The notes: a model not told the origin generated them from the sequence alone. Positions 8,282 to 16,322 are shown, numbered from the stretch's first letter. The stretch is 64,000 nt of DNA from AC-32 sp963736055 (GCA_963736055.1 CAVTNM010000009.1:372001-436000); one strand, 5' to 3'. Translations and numbers: made by a program.

Positions 8282-8740
8282 GTGGATGTGGACAACTACT
8301 CGTCGGGCGACGACATCGTCGTCGAGTTCCTCCGCCTTCGCTTCAGCTTCAACGCCCCCGACTTCTCGCAGCGGGTCACCTCTGCCGCGTTCAAGCTCGG
8401 GCTCGTGGACGACAACGAGCTCGACGACGACGAGACCGACGACCTCGTCGAGCTGACCGCCGACGGCGTGATCGAAGAGCCGCGCAGCGAGCTCGGGAGG
8501 TACCTCGTGCGCCACTGGGAGCGCCTCTCGCTCGTCGACGGGGAGTCGCTCGTCTACTGGCTGCGCAAGCTGGTCTTTCGCGGCGCCTGGCTCGACCACC
8601 GGGTCAAGGACGGGCGTCTCGACGTGACCTGGGACGACGGATCCTCGGAGTTCGCGTACCTCGAGCCGGGCGGCGAGCGGGCGCTCCTGGAGCTCGCCCC
8701 CACGCCCTCGTGGCACGAGCTTCAGTTCCGCCGGGCTTGA
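8282..8740 (+). CDS. Hypothetical acidic protein (152 aa)
   Basis: A soluble-looking protein with no signal peptide or membrane segment. The sequence is rich in Asp, Glu and Trp, with a motif VTWDDGSSEFAYLEPGG near the C-terminus and an alpha-helical acidic middle (DDNELDDDETDDL). I do not recognise the family. The GTG start is fixed by a TATCCT box 6 bases upstream. It stands alone between the membrane gene and the ArsR operon. Confidence 0.65.
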   Translation: MDVDNYSSGDDIVVEFLRLRFSFNAPDFSQRVTSAAFKLGLVDDNELDDDETDDLVELTADGVIEEPRSELGRYLVRHWERLSLVDGESLVYWLRKLVFRGAWLDHRVKDGRLDVTWDDGSSEFAYLEPGGERALLELAPTPSWHELQFRRA

Positions 8741-8752
8741 CTCTCTTCTAGC

Positions 8753-8784
8753 GTAAGCCTAGACTTACGTAAGTCATGGCTTAC
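8753..8784. promoter_or_regulatory. Tandem palindromic operator of the ArsR operon
   Basis: Two abutting 16-bp dyads of the form GTAAG-N6-CTTAC fill 8753-8768 and 8769-8784. Together they form a 32-bp concentric palindrome whose perfect core is GACTTACGTAAGTC (8762-8775). The second dyad covers the first ATG of the ArsR gene, so binding would block both transcription and the translation start region. ArsR family repressors typically autoregulate through such dyads. Confidence 0.75.
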
Positions 8785-9087
8785 CAAATGGCTATGGACG
8801 CGCTGGGCGACCCGACGAGGCGGGCGATCTTCGAGCAGCTTCGCCGAGGGCCCCGTGCGGTCGGGGAGATCGCGGGCGAGCTGCCGGTCAGCCGTCCCGC
8901 GGTCTCGCAGCATCTGCGCGTGTTGAAGGAGGCGGGACTGGTGACCGAGCGACGGGACGGCACCCGCCGGCTCTACCGGCTCGACCCGGACGGGTTGGCT
9001 CAGGTGCGCCGCTACTTCGACGACTTCTGGACCGAGGCCCTCGCCGGGTTCAAGGCGGCGGCCGAAAGCGAGAGGAGGAGCACATGA
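8776..9087 (+). CDS. ArsR-family winged-helix transcriptional regulator
   Basis: 103 residues. The winged helix-turn-helix is evident: ALGDPTRRAIFEQL, then the recognition helix region VSRPAVSQHLRVLKEAGLV and a wing with RRDGTRRLYRL. There is no cysteine metal site, so it is not a classical metal sensor; this subfamily usually pairs with SRPBCC proteins. The next gene overlaps by 4 bases (ATGA). ATGs at 8788 or 8794 are alternative starts, since the first one lies inside the operator. Confidence 0.9.
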   Translation: MAYQMAMDALGDPTRRAIFEQLRRGPRAVGEIAGELPVSRPAVSQHLRVLKEAGLVTERRDGTRRLYRLDPDGLAQVRRYFDDFWTEALAGFKAAAESERRST

Positions 9088-9551
9088 GCACGCAGGCAAC
9101 CGAGACGGGGGCGATCCGCCGCACGGTCACGGTCGACTGCCCGGTCGAGCACGCATTCTCGACCTTCACCGACCGGATCCACGAGTGGTGGCCGCTCGAG
9201 ACGCATTCGATCGACAGTGGCGAAACGGGCTCGCCGCCCGAGACGGTCGTGTTCGACGGGCCCGGCGGCCGGATCTACGAGCGGACGACCAAAGGCGAGG
9301 AGCTCGACTGGGCGGACGTGACCACGTTCGAGCCGCCGAGCCGATTCGTGCTGGCCTGGAACCCGAGCAGGGAGGATCGGCCTCGGACGGAGATCGAGGT
9401 CACGTTCACGGAAGAGGACGGCAAGACCCGCGTCGACCTCGAGCATCGCGGCTGGGAGAACCTGGGCGAGAACGGCGCGGAGGCGCGGCAGGGCTACGAC
9501 TCCGGCTGGCCCGGCGTGCTGGCCTCCTACCGGGAACGCGCCTCGAGCTAG
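9084..9551 (+). CDS. SRPBCC / AHSA1-domain protein
   Basis: 155 residues with the Bet v1-like fold pattern of the activator-of-Hsp90 (AHSA1) family: TVDCPVEHAFSTFTD at the start, WADVTTFEPPSRFVLAW in the middle and LEHRGWENLG near the end, then a C-terminal helix with GWPGVLASYRERA. These proteins bind small hydrophobic ligands; the ligand here is unknown. A good AGGAGG site precedes the ATG, which overlaps the ArsR stop. ArsR-SRPBCC pairs are common two-gene operons in which the regulator controls its own operon. Confidence 0.88.
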   Translation: MSTQATETGAIRRTVTVDCPVEHAFSTFTDRIHEWWPLETHSIDSGETGSPPETVVFDGPGGRIYERTTKGEELDWADVTTFEPPSRFVLAWNPSREDRPRTEIEVTFTEEDGKTRVDLEHRGWENLGENGAEARQGYDSGWPGVLASYRERASS

Positions 9552-9576
9552 CCCGGACGCTGCGCCCTTCGGAGAG

Positions 9577-9882
9577 CTAGTCAGGGAGCGAGAAGCCGAA
9601 GGGCTCGCGTTCCTCGGCCACCCGCAACGTGATGCGCTCGACGGCGGCGACGGGGACGATCCATTCCTCGTCGTCGCCGTCGCCGTGCGGGGAGAGGGTC
9701 AGGAAGCCGGAGCTGGGCTCGGCGGAGATCGAGCGCACGACGACGCTCGGCCCATTGTGCAACTGCACCTCGACGAGCGCGTGCGCTCCGTGCTTCTCGG
9801 CGAAGGCCTCGATTCGAAGGTGGATGCGGTTGACGAGGTCGTCGACGGGCCCGGCGGCGCCCGGAGTCCACAGGTCGTGCAT
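9577..9882 (-). CDS. Small hypothetical protein coupled to ruvB (101 aa)
   Basis: The ATG shares one base with the ruvB stop (TGATG), so it is the last gene of a ruvA-ruvB operon. The product is a small alpha/beta protein with HLRIEAFAEKHGAHALVEVQL, an acidic turn HGDGDDEEW and a C-terminal strand ITLRVAEERE. No known family recognised. It converges on the SRPBCC gene. Confidence 0.7.
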   Translation of the reverse strand: MHDLWTPGAAGPVDDLVNRIHLRIEAFAEKHGAHALVEVQLHNGPSVVVRSISAEPSSGFLTLSPHGDGDDEEWIVPVAAVERITLRVAEEREPFGFSLPD

Positions 9883-10904
9883 CAGAACAGGCTGGCGTCG
9901 TCGGCTGCAGCTGCCACGCCGACGTGCTGTCTGCCGAGCTTCGTCACGATCCGGCCACGCGGAGTGCGCTGAAGAAAGCCGAGCTGGAGCAGGTACGGCT
10001 CGTACACGTCCTCGATCGTGTCGGGCTCCTCGCCGAGCGACGCGGCGAGCGTCGACAGACCGACGGGGCCGCCCTCGAACTTCTCCACGATCGCGCTCAG
10101 CAAGGCCCGGTCGATCCGCTCCAGGCCGCACTCGTCGACCTCCAGCAGATCGAGCGCCTCGCGGGCGATCTCGGTCGTGATCTCACCCTGGTGGCGAACC
10201 TCTGCGACGTCACGCACCCGCCGCAGGATCCGGTTGGCGATCCGCGGCGTGCCTCGCGAGCGGCGGGCGATCTCGTCGGCCGCGTCCGCGTCGATCCGAA
10301 CCTCCAGGATCCGTGCCGAGCGACCGACGATCCGAGCCAGCTCCGCCGGCTCGTAGTGCTCGAGCCGGAAAGTCATCCCGAAGCGGTCGCGCAGCGGTGT
10401 CGTCAGCAGGCCCGTGCGCGTGGTCGCGCCGATCAGCGTGAACGCCGGCAGGTCGAGCGTGAGAGTCCTCGCCGCCGGGCCCTGGCCGACCACGATGTCG
10501 AGCCGGAAGTCCTCGAGCGCCGGGTACAGGATCTCCTCGACTGCCGGGCTGAGCCGGTGGATCTCGTCGATGAAGAGGACGTCGCGCTCGCCGAGACCGG
10601 TCAGGATCGCGGCGACGTCGCCCTTCCGCTCCAGTGCAGGGCCTGCCGCGGAGCGCATGCCGACCCCGAGCTCCTCGCGGACGATGACTGCAAGGCTCGT
10701 CTTGCCGAGTCCCGGCGGGCCGATCAGGAGCAGATGGTCGAGCGCCTCGCCGCGGGAGCGCGTCGCTTCGAGGGCAATCGCTAGCTGCTCCTTGACCCGC
10801 TCCTGGCCGACGAACTCTTCCAGCCGGCGCGGGCGGAGCGAGCGCTCGAGCTCGTCCTCGTCGGGATTGACCGCCGGGGCGAGGAACTGTGTCTCCGTGC
10901 TCAT
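9882..10904 (-). CDS. ruvB: Holliday junction branch migration ATPase RuvB
   Basis: 340 residues, the normal length. AAA+ motifs: Walker A GPPGLGKTSLA, Walker B LFIDEIHR, sensor 1 LIGATTR and an arginine-finger region PLRDRFG, followed by the C-terminal winged-helix (RTPRGRIVTKLG). RuvB hexamers drive branch migration with RuvA. The start overlaps the ruvA stop by 4 bases (ATGA). Confidence 0.98.
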   Translation of the reverse strand: MSTETQFLAPAVNPDEDELERSLRPRRLEEFVGQERVKEQLAIALEATRSRGEALDHLLLIGPPGLGKTSLAVIVREELGVGMRSAAGPALERKGDVAAILTGLGERDVLFIDEIHRLSPAVEEILYPALEDFRLDIVVGQGPAARTLTLDLPAFTLIGATTRTGLLTTPLRDRFGMTFRLEHYEPAELARIVGRSARILEVRIDADAADEIARRSRGTPRIANRILRRVRDVAEVRHQGEITTEIAREALDLLEVDECGLERIDRALLSAIVEKFEGGPVGLSTLAASLGEEPDTIEDVYEPYLLQLGFLQRTPRGRIVTKLGRQHVGVAAAADDASLF

Positions 10905-11461
10905 GCCGCCCTCAGCGCCTGCCTGACGCGCTCCTCGGGCGAGAGCGCGGGATCGGTGGCGGCGAGGGCCTCCTCGGCCTCGGTCACCGACCAGCCGAGC
11001 TCGACCAGGGCGTCGCGCGCGACGGCGTGCGGCTTGCCGGCGATCGGCGTCGGCTCGTCCATCGTGCCGAGCTTCTCCTTCAGCTCGAGCACCACACGCT
11101 GCGCGGTCTTCTTGCCGATCCCCGGGATCGCCTCGAAGCGCGCGGTGTCCTCGAGCGCGATCGCGCGCCGCAGGTCTGCCGGAGGCGAGCCGGAGACGAT
11201 CGCTAGCGCGACCTTCGGCCCCACCCCGGAGACGGCGAGCAGGTGCTCGAACAGCTCCCGCTCCGCAGGCTCGGCGAAACCGTAGAGCTGGAGCGTGTCC
11301 TCGCGGACGTGGAGGTAGGTCTCCAGGCTGACCTCACCGCCGCGCTCGGCCAGGCGAAGCGCCGTCGGCGTGACCGCCAGCGCGTAGCCGACACCTCCGA
11401 CGTCGAGCACGAGCCTCTCACCCGTGCGCCCGACGGGCATTCCTCGCAGGCGTGAGATCAC
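10901..11461 (-). CDS. ruvA: Holliday junction DNA-binding protein RuvA
   Basis: 186 residues: N-terminal OB fold (LVLDVGGVGYALAV), two helix-hairpin-helix motifs (LLAVSGVGPKVALAIV and FEAIPGIGKKTAQRVV) and a C-terminal domain III. It tetramerises on four-way junctions and recruits RuvB. The GTG start follows a TAACCT box by 6 bases, so ruvA-ruvB and the small third gene have a promoter separate from ruvC. Confidence 0.97.
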   Translation of the reverse strand: MISRLRGMPVGRTGERLVLDVGGVGYALAVTPTALRLAERGGEVSLETYLHVREDTLQLYGFAEPAERELFEHLLAVSGVGPKVALAIVSGSPPADLRRAIALEDTARFEAIPGIGKKTAQRVVLELKEKLGTMDEPTPIAGKPHAVARDALVELGWSVTEAEEALAATDPALSPEERVRQALRAA

Positions 11462-11467
11462 AGGGTG

Positions 11468-11473
11468 AGGTTA
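11468..11473 (-). promoter_or_regulatory. Leaderless -10 box of ruvA
   Basis: TAACCT on the minus strand, 6 bases before the GTG. Confidence 0.6.
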
Positions 11474-11504
11474 GGCGTGCGCGCGGACGTTCCTGCGCCG
11501 CCGG

Positions 11505-11993
11505 TCAACCGGTCGCGCGCAGCAGCGGCGGCGCCAGCGCGTGGCAGATCGCAACTGCGAGCGCGTCAGAGGCGTGGTGTGGCGTCGGCACCTGCTTGAG
11601 CCCGAGGATCGCCATCACCATCCGCTGAACCTGCGCCTTCTCGGCGCGGCCGTAGCCGCAGACGGCCTGCTTCACGCGCGTGGGCGCGTACTCAGTGCAC
11701 TCGACGCCGAGCGAGGCGGCCGCGACGAGCACGGCGCCTCGGGCCTGCCCCACGGAGAGCGCGGTGCGGGCGTCGACGCCGACGAACGACTCCTCGACCG
11801 CGACCGCACGCGGCTCGAACTCCTCGATGAGGCCTGTGACGCCGTCGAAGATGGTTTTCAGCCGCAGCTCCGAGCGCTGCTTGGCGCTCGTTCGCCACGA
11901 GCCGAACTCCACCGCCTTCAGGCGGTCGCCGCTTCCTTGGACGATGCCGTATCCGCAATCAGCCGTGCCGGGATCGATGCCGAGAATCGTCAC
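11505..11993 (-). CDS. ruvC: Holliday junction resolvase RuvC
   Basis: 162 residues. Catalytic acidic residues of the RNase H fold are present: D in LGIDPGTADCGYG, E in AVEESFVG, and the C-terminal pair in HHASDALAVAICH. It cleaves junctions at the end of the RuvAB pathway. The GTG start has a TAGCGT box 6 bases upstream. In many actinobacteria yebC lies next to ruvC; here an island of about 8.7 kb separates them. Confidence 0.97.
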   Translation of the reverse strand: MTILGIDPGTADCGYGIVQGSGDRLKAVEFGSWRTSAKQRSELRLKTIFDGVTGLIEEFEPRAVAVEESFVGVDARTALSVGQARGAVLVAAASLGVECTEYAPTRVKQAVCGYGRAEKAQVQRMVMAILGLKQVPTPHHASDALAVAICHALAPPLLRATG

Positions 11994-11999
11994 GGCGAC

Positions 12000-12005
12000 A
12001 CGCTA
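12000..12005 (-). promoter_or_regulatory. Leaderless -10 box of ruvC
   Basis: TAGCGT on the minus strand, 6 bases before the GTG start. Confidence 0.6.
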
Positions 12006-12069
12006 CGGATCGGGTCGGACGTTGCCCGCCGCAATCCAGATGGCTCCGCAGGCCGTACAGCGGTGCGAG

Positions 12070-12786
12070 ATGCGCAGGCCGCTCGTTCTCGCGCTCTTGG
12101 GGCTCTTCGCCTTCGTTCCCGCTGCCGCCAGGACGCCGCTCGCCCGCGCTGCGGTTCCCTGCCAGCCCGGCGACACCATGATCAGCATCGTCGAGTACGC
12201 CTTCCAGGGCGGGACGATCACGGTCCCGGCCGGCACGACGGTCTGCTGGACGAACAACGGAACCGTCAACCACTCCGCGGTCTCGAACTCGTCGGCCTTC
12301 AATTCGATGCCGCTCGCGCCGGGCGACTCCTACCGATTCACCTTCATGACGAACGGCTCGTACCCCTACCACTGTGGATTCCACCCGACGATGATGAAGG
12401 GCACCATCACGGTGGGCACATCGCCTCCCCCACCGCCGCCTCCGCCTCCTCCACCGCCTCCTCCTCCACCGCCACCACCCTCGCCGCCTCCGCCACCGCC
12501 TCCCGGGCCGCCTCCGCCACCGCCCCCGGCATCGCCGCCGCCGCCTCCTCCGCCGGCCCTCCCGGCCACGAAGTCCACCTGCCGAGTGCCGAACCTAGTC
12601 GGGCGCACGCTGCCGAAGACGCGGAAGCTGCTGGTGGCCAGGCACTGCCGCCTCGGCAAGGTCGGCAAGGCCTACTCGAAGATGAAGATGAAAGGGCGCG
12701 TGCTCTCACAACACCCGAAGCCGGGAGCCCGGATGGCGTCTAACTCGCGCGTGAGCGTAGTGCTGGGCCGCGGCCCGCGCCGCTAG
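12070..12786 (+). CDS. Secreted cupredoxin with polyproline linker and PASTA domain
   Basis: 238 residues. A signal peptide (MRRPLVLALLGLFAFVPAAA) is followed by a cupredoxin domain at about 35-115. Its type-1 copper ligands are visible: the His of VNHSAV, then Cys, His and Met in HCGFHPTMM. A polyproline stretch of about 50 residues comes next (nt 12425-12560), then a PASTA repeat (CRVPNLVGRTLPKTRKLL to QHPKPGARMASNSRVSVVLG). PASTA domains usually bind peptidoglycan stems or muropeptides, so the linker may place a redox copper domain at the wall; that is inference. An in-frame ATG at 12040 exists but lacks a better signal. It is the first gene on the island side of ruvC. Confidence 0.8.
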   Translation: MRRPLVLALLGLFAFVPAAARTPLARAAVPCQPGDTMISIVEYAFQGGTITVPAGTTVCWTNNGTVNHSAVSNSSAFNSMPLAPGDSYRFTFMTNGSYPYHCGFHPTMMKGTITVGTSPPPPPPPPPPPPPPPPPPPSPPPPPPPGPPPPPPPASPPPPPPPALPATKSTCRVPNLVGRTLPKTRKLLVARHCRLGKVGKAYSKMKMKGRVLSQHPKPGARMASNSRVSVVLGRGPRR

Positions 12787-12831
12787 AGCACAGCCACGCT
12801 GGTTGCGCTCCTCTGTGCGCAAGCTTCACGG

Positions 12832-12859
12832 GGGGCCAGGTAGCGGGAACGTCACCCGA
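12832..12859 (+). repeat. Dispersed 28-bp repeat, copy a (diverged)
   Basis: It matches the family TGGGCCAGYGTGC-GGGAATGTCACYMGA with several differences near its middle. It lies between the cupredoxin-PASTA gene and the PRC-like gene. Confidence 0.6.
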
Positions 12860-12966
12860 GCCCTACGTCAAGGCCCGACAGCGCCGAGCTGACTGAGGAC
12901 GCTTGGCTGGTCGGTCTGAATCCATTCCTCGACACTCGAGGGTATGGTCAGCTGCGTAGGCCCGAG

Positions 12967-13347
12967 TTGAACGAGCACGAACCAAAGACGCAGCGCCTCT
13001 GGTCGTTTCCCGAAGGGATGCTGAGCGCCGATGACAGCATCAAGGGCTTTCGGGTGGAGGCCAGCGACGGGCATGCGGGCAAGGTCTCTTGGGCAAGCTA
13101 TGCACCCGCTGAGAGCTATCTCGTCATCAGCGTCTCGCGTCACCTGCACGAGGCACATCACATCGTTCCGGCCGCTGCGGTGGAGAGGGTCAGCACCGAC
13201 GAACGCAAGGTGTGGCTTCGCCTGACTCGCGCCGATGTCGAGCAAGCACCCGAATATCGTGACCCGCCCACACGGCTCGACTCCTCGATGATCGATGCGT
13301 GGAACAGTGCGACGTCCACCTTGGGCTTCGGAGGAGACATCTTCTGA
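12967..13347 (+). CDS. PRC-barrel-like protein
   Basis: 126 residues starting at TTG. The core GFRVEASDGHAGKVSWASY, SYLVISVSRHL and AAVERVSTDERKVWLRLTR resembles PRC-barrel proteins, which sit at protein or RNA interfaces and in photosynthetic reaction centre H subunits. No ribosome binding site is evident, and a TATGGT box lies 18 bases upstream of the TTG. Copy b of the 28-bp repeat begins 2 bases after its stop. Assignment to the fold is moderate. Confidence 0.6.
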   Translation: MNEHEPKTQRLWSFPEGMLSADDSIKGFRVEASDGHAGKVSWASYAPAESYLVISVSRHLHEAHHIVPAAAVERVSTDERKVWLRLTRADVEQAPEYRDPPTRLDSSMIDAWNSATSTLGFGGDIF

Positions 13348-13349
13348 CT

Positions 13350-13378
13350 TGGGCCAGTGTGCGGGAATGTCCCCCCGA
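13350..13378 (+). repeat. Dispersed 28-bp repeat, copy b
   Basis: A close copy of the family with one extra C near its right end. It starts immediately after the PRC-like gene. Confidence 0.75.
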
Positions 13379-13466
13379 TCACGCTCGGGATACGGTCGCA
13401 TTGGCGGGTTACACCACGTCCGACAGGTCAGCCTAAGGCGCCACTCACAAATCGGAGGCAATCGCA

Positions 13467-13634
13467 ATGTTCAAGTGGATTCGGTCGCGTCGCCCCAGCC
13501 GCGATCGTGACTTCAGCCCTGAGTCGGCCGAAGACAAACGGGATTCGGGCGAAGAGGAGTACGACTCACGTGAGGAGGACGACCGCGAAGCCGCGCCCGA
13601 CGGTCAGACAAGGGTGAAGACCGACCACATCTGA
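13467..13634 (+). CDS. Small, highly charged protein (55 aa)
   Basis: Begins MFKWIRSRRPSRDRDF and continues with a dense mix of Glu, Asp, Lys and Arg, ending TRVKTDHI. The ATG has a good GGAGG site 8 bases upstream. The product is probably disordered. No family recognised. It lies between repeat copy b and the secreted protein gene on the opposite strand. Confidence 0.5.
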   Translation: MFKWIRSRRPSRDRDFSPESAEDKRDSGEEEYDSREEDDREAAPDGQTRVKTDHI

Positions 13635-13862
13635 AAAGGGGGAGTTCCCGGTCGGACTGCTTACGGGCCTCTTTCGCCGAGCAACTCCGTGATTGCGTTC
13701 GCAATGCCGTCCTTGAGATGCTGGAGCGTCAGGCCGGAGCCGGCGTGCCGCTAACGGTCAAGTCGTTCCACCTCGGCGGTTTCACGCGCTGAGCTGTAGA
13801 CCGGGTGAAGCAATTGTTTGGTGGGCCTGGCGCGGCCTGGAGCGGATAAGTCCCTTCGAGTG

Positions 13863-14477
13863 CTACTCAGGCAGGACCGGCACGTCCACCACCAGCGGGT
13901 CGCTCGGCTCGTTCACCTCTTGCGTCACGATGACTCGGCGCACCTGAGCAGCCGCCGCCTTCGCGACGGTGACGATGGTGAAGGCGTGATAGCGGGCGGA
14001 TGGTGCCCAAGGGAGGCCGAGGTACTCGATCGGCGAGTCCACCCCCGGGCCGCGCAGCTCTGGCGGGTAAGGGCTGACCGCGAGCGTCAAGAGGAGTGTC
14101 CCGCTGCGAACGGCCAGGCTGGTCACGACCACGCCGCTGACGTCGGGAGGCTGAGGGGGTGGAAGAGCAAACGGCCCCGAAACAGCCGCCCGGCGATCGA
14201 CGAGGAAGACGCCGACGAGGGCCTGGCTGGCAAAGTCAGCGGACTGCGGGGGAGTCGTCCCTCTGTGCCAGATCCACTTGTCCCAACGTAGTGCTTGCGC
14301 CTGCGTCTTACCGATCAGGATGCGGTTTCGCGGCCGGGCCGCGCCGAGGAAGCCGTCTCTGACGTAGCCGAAGGTGTACGCCTCGAACTTGACCGCCCTG
14401 GTCGCCGCGGGACCGGCGGACGCACTCGATCCAGACAATCCGAGTATCAGCGCAGCCACCAGAAGCAGACGCTTCAC
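13863..14477 (-). CDS. Secreted hypothetical protein (204 aa)
   Basis: A signal peptide (MKRLLLVAALILGLSGSSASA) precedes a beta-rich domain with FEAYTFGYVRDGFLG, ALVGVFLVDRR and GTLLLTLAVSPY. No catalytic motif is recognised. The GTG start is fixed by a TAAGAT box 6 bases upstream. It sits in the repeat-separated island with copy c upstream. Confidence 0.7.
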   Translation of the reverse strand: MKRLLLVAALILGLSGSSASAGPAATRAVKFEAYTFGYVRDGFLGAARPRNRILIGKTQAQALRWDKWIWHRGTTPPQSADFASQALVGVFLVDRRAAVSGPFALPPPQPPDVSGVVVTSLAVRSGTLLLTLAVSPYPPELRGPGVDSPIEYLGLPWAPSARYHAFTIVTVAKAAAAQVRRVIVTQEVNEPSDPLVVDVPVLPE

Positions 14478-14483
14478 AGCTGA

Positions 14484-14489
14484 ATCTTA
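14484..14489 (-). promoter_or_regulatory. Leaderless -10 box of the secreted protein gene
   Basis: TAAGAT on the minus strand, 6 bases before the GTG. Confidence 0.6.
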
Positions 14490-14809
14490 CTCCTGGCAGC
14501 GCGGGTTCTACTCGCGCTATGCCCAGCCGAGTCGCTGCGCCAGGCTTGGGCCAGCGTGCGGGAATGTCACCCGAAGCCGAGCCCTAGACACTGCGGAGGT
14601 GACTCTCGCCACCTTCGCAGACGTCGTGTCAGCACTTCTCTGCCAGGGTCGCTCTGCAGGCACCCCAGGCCGGTCGCGGCGAAGTCGCGGTGCTGACCCT
14701 TCCTGAGTCAGGTATTGGTGGCCGGACCTGGTAGCTGATGCTTCCGTTGACCCCGAACTACTCGTTCAACGTCGCCAACACGTTGCTGCGGTGACCGGCG
14801 GCAGCGCCT
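14490..14809. other. Non-coding gap in the island
   Basis: It holds the 28-bp repeat copy c (14547-14574) and nothing else I can support. Short open frames here lack starts, ribosome sites and family-like sequence. Confidence 0.5.
14547..14574 (+). repeat. Dispersed 28-bp repeat, copy c
   Basis: An exact fit to the family consensus, followed by AGCCGAGC, an extension shared with copy g. Confidence 0.8.
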
Positions 14810-15493
14810 CTATTCGTCCCACCGTTCAAGCCGCTCTCGGATCGCCTGCACCGCGGCCTCCCAGAGTCGGCCCTCGTCCTCTGGGGATCGCTGATAGAGG
14901 CCGCCGAAGGAGCCGTCGCCGAGAGCTTCCCTCCACGTCTCCGGATTCCCGTTTTCGGGCCATTCGACCGGAGGCTTGCGCTGCTCGGGGATGACGACAC
15001 CTGGAAGCCGCGTCCAGGGGAAGTTCTCCGACCACGAGGCATGTTCGTAGTCGGGATCGATCGCGGCGGCGATCTCGTCCGGCCGGCCCTCCCAAAGCTC
15101 ATGCCACACGACCGATCCGCGAGCGCGACCCCGCGCCCAGTCCCTGCCGGGTTCGGTGTTTCCGCCGTGACCGTTCACGACGAGCACGCGCGCGAACCCC
15201 TGGCCCAGCAGCGAATCGACGACGTCTGAGAGAACTGCGAGAAGCGTGGACGCGCGGAGCGTCGGGCTTCCGGGATACGCAGTGAAGCCGGTCACGCCGT
15301 ACGGAGCCACCGGCAGCACCGGCACGCCGAGCGGCTCAGCCGCTTCGACAGACGCACGCTCGGCGAGGATGTTGTCGGTCTCGAGGGAGAGGTAGGCGTG
15401 CTGCTCGGTCGAGCCCACTGGGAGGACGATCCTGTCGTCTTTCCTCAGGTACGTGTCGAGCTGCATCCAGTTGAGATCGCGGATCCTCACCAC
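14810..15493 (-). CDS. Creatininase-family amidohydrolase
   Basis: 227 residues of the creatininase/MftE/FAPy-deformylase superfamily, metal-dependent hydrolases of cyclic amides or peptides. Visible metal-site motifs: GSTEQHAYLSLETDNILAE (Glu, His and Asp), NGHGGN in the middle, and a later EHASWSENFP. The length is near that of family members. The start is one of two consecutive GTGs at 15493 and 15490, with a GGGGG-rich site upstream. The true substrate cannot be predicted. It is a stand-alone gene in the repeat island. Confidence 0.82.
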   Translation of the reverse strand: MVRIRDLNWMQLDTYLRKDDRIVLPVGSTEQHAYLSLETDNILAERASVEAAEPLGVPVLPVAPYGVTGFTAYPGSPTLRASTLLAVLSDVVDSLLGQGFARVLVVNGHGGNTEPGRDWARGRARGSVVWHELWEGRPDEIAAAIDPDYEHASWSENFPWTRLPGVVIPEQRKPPVEWPENGNPETWREALGDGSFGGLYQRSPEDEGRLWEAAVQAIRERLERWDE

Positions 15494-15710
15494 AGCCCCC
15501 TACCGCCCGGAACAGGGCCGTCCCGGCGACTCGGCACGTTCTTCTGGCGGCTTTCCCGCGCCTCGATCGTCGGCCCGGTTCTTCTGATCCTCGTCAGCGT
15601 CATCCTGTTGTCGTACTTCTTGAAGTAGCTCAGGAGCCACTACGGCGTGAGAGGACTCTCTCATGGGCCAGTAAGCAAGAGCTCGCCCCGGGCGACACGC
15701 CCGGGACCGT

Positions 15711-16133
15711 CTACGCGTGCAGCGACGCGCCGGTTACGGCGGCGGCGGCCTCTGCCTCCTTCTTGGCGCGGCGGATCAGCGCCGCGAGGTTCTGCGTGTG
15801 ATCCTCGTCCCCCTCGCCTGGAGGCTCGCCCTGGCCGAGGTCGAGCTCGGTGTGGACGGCTCCGACCTCGAAGCCGGACAAGTCGAGCGCAGTGACGAAG
15901 ACCGGCGCCTCGCTCTGAAGGAGGTGGTAGACGTCGGTGAACTGGTCGGCGGTCATGAAGAGCGTGATAGACGACCCGTTGAACTGGAGCCAGTTGGCCG
16001 GCCGCACCTCGGGAAACCCGATGAAAGCCGTGCCGCCTGACTCGAGGCTGAGTTTGATCGAGCGGTAGTAGTCGGCGAAGTTGTTCTGGTCGATGAAGAC
16101 CTCGTACCTCTCGACCTTGTCTGCGATTGCCAT
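15711..16133 (-). CDS. Hypothetical cytoplasmic protein (140 aa)
   Basis: Starts MAIADKVERYEVFIDQNNF and includes WLQFNGSSITLFMTADQFTDVYHLLQ (two blocks) and a basic C-terminal helix with AALIRRAKKEAEAA. There is no signal peptide. The ATG at 16131-16133 is chosen for the GGGAGG site 6 bases upstream; an in-frame ATG at 16163 is less likely. Family not recognised. It lies between repeat copies d (partial) and e. Confidence 0.65.
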   Translation of the reverse strand: MAIADKVERYEVFIDQNNFADYYRSIKLSLESGGTAFIGFPEVRPANWLQFNGSSITLFMTADQFTDVYHLLQSEAPVFVTALDLSGFEVGAVHTELDLGQGEPPGEGDEDHTQNLAALIRRAKKEAEAAAAVTGASLHA

Positions 16134-16322
16134 GGCAACCCTCCCCGATTTGACGTCGTGCATTCAGGACGGGGGTCGCTGCGGCCGTCTTCCGAGGAGG
16201 CCCGGTGTGCCAGCGCACCTGCACCATCCCGCAGCTCGGGTGGTCAGGCGTTCTCTCTCAGGCCGCTTGACCACTCTGCCCTATCCCGGTCGACTAGCCG
16301 CTCCGGGACGTTCAACACCGCA

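Noticed and set aside
12425..12570. Possible phase-variable CCN microsatellite
   Set aside because: The tract encodes proline with mixed codons and has no exact tandem unit, so it is a coding linker rather than a slippage repeat.
13635..13862. Possible diverged repeat copy near 13820 (TGGGCCTGG)
   Set aside because: Beyond the first bases the match is too weak to separate from chance.
15398..15628. Plus-strand frame ending in a convincing single membrane helix, opposite the creatininase start
   Set aside because: The helix-like end is real in translation, but no plausible start lies after 15493 and the first part is the shadow of the creatininase gene.
15664..15672. TGGGCCAGT, a possible tenth copy (d) of the 28-bp repeat
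   Set aside because: Only nine bases match; too short to claim, though its position between two genes fits the pattern.
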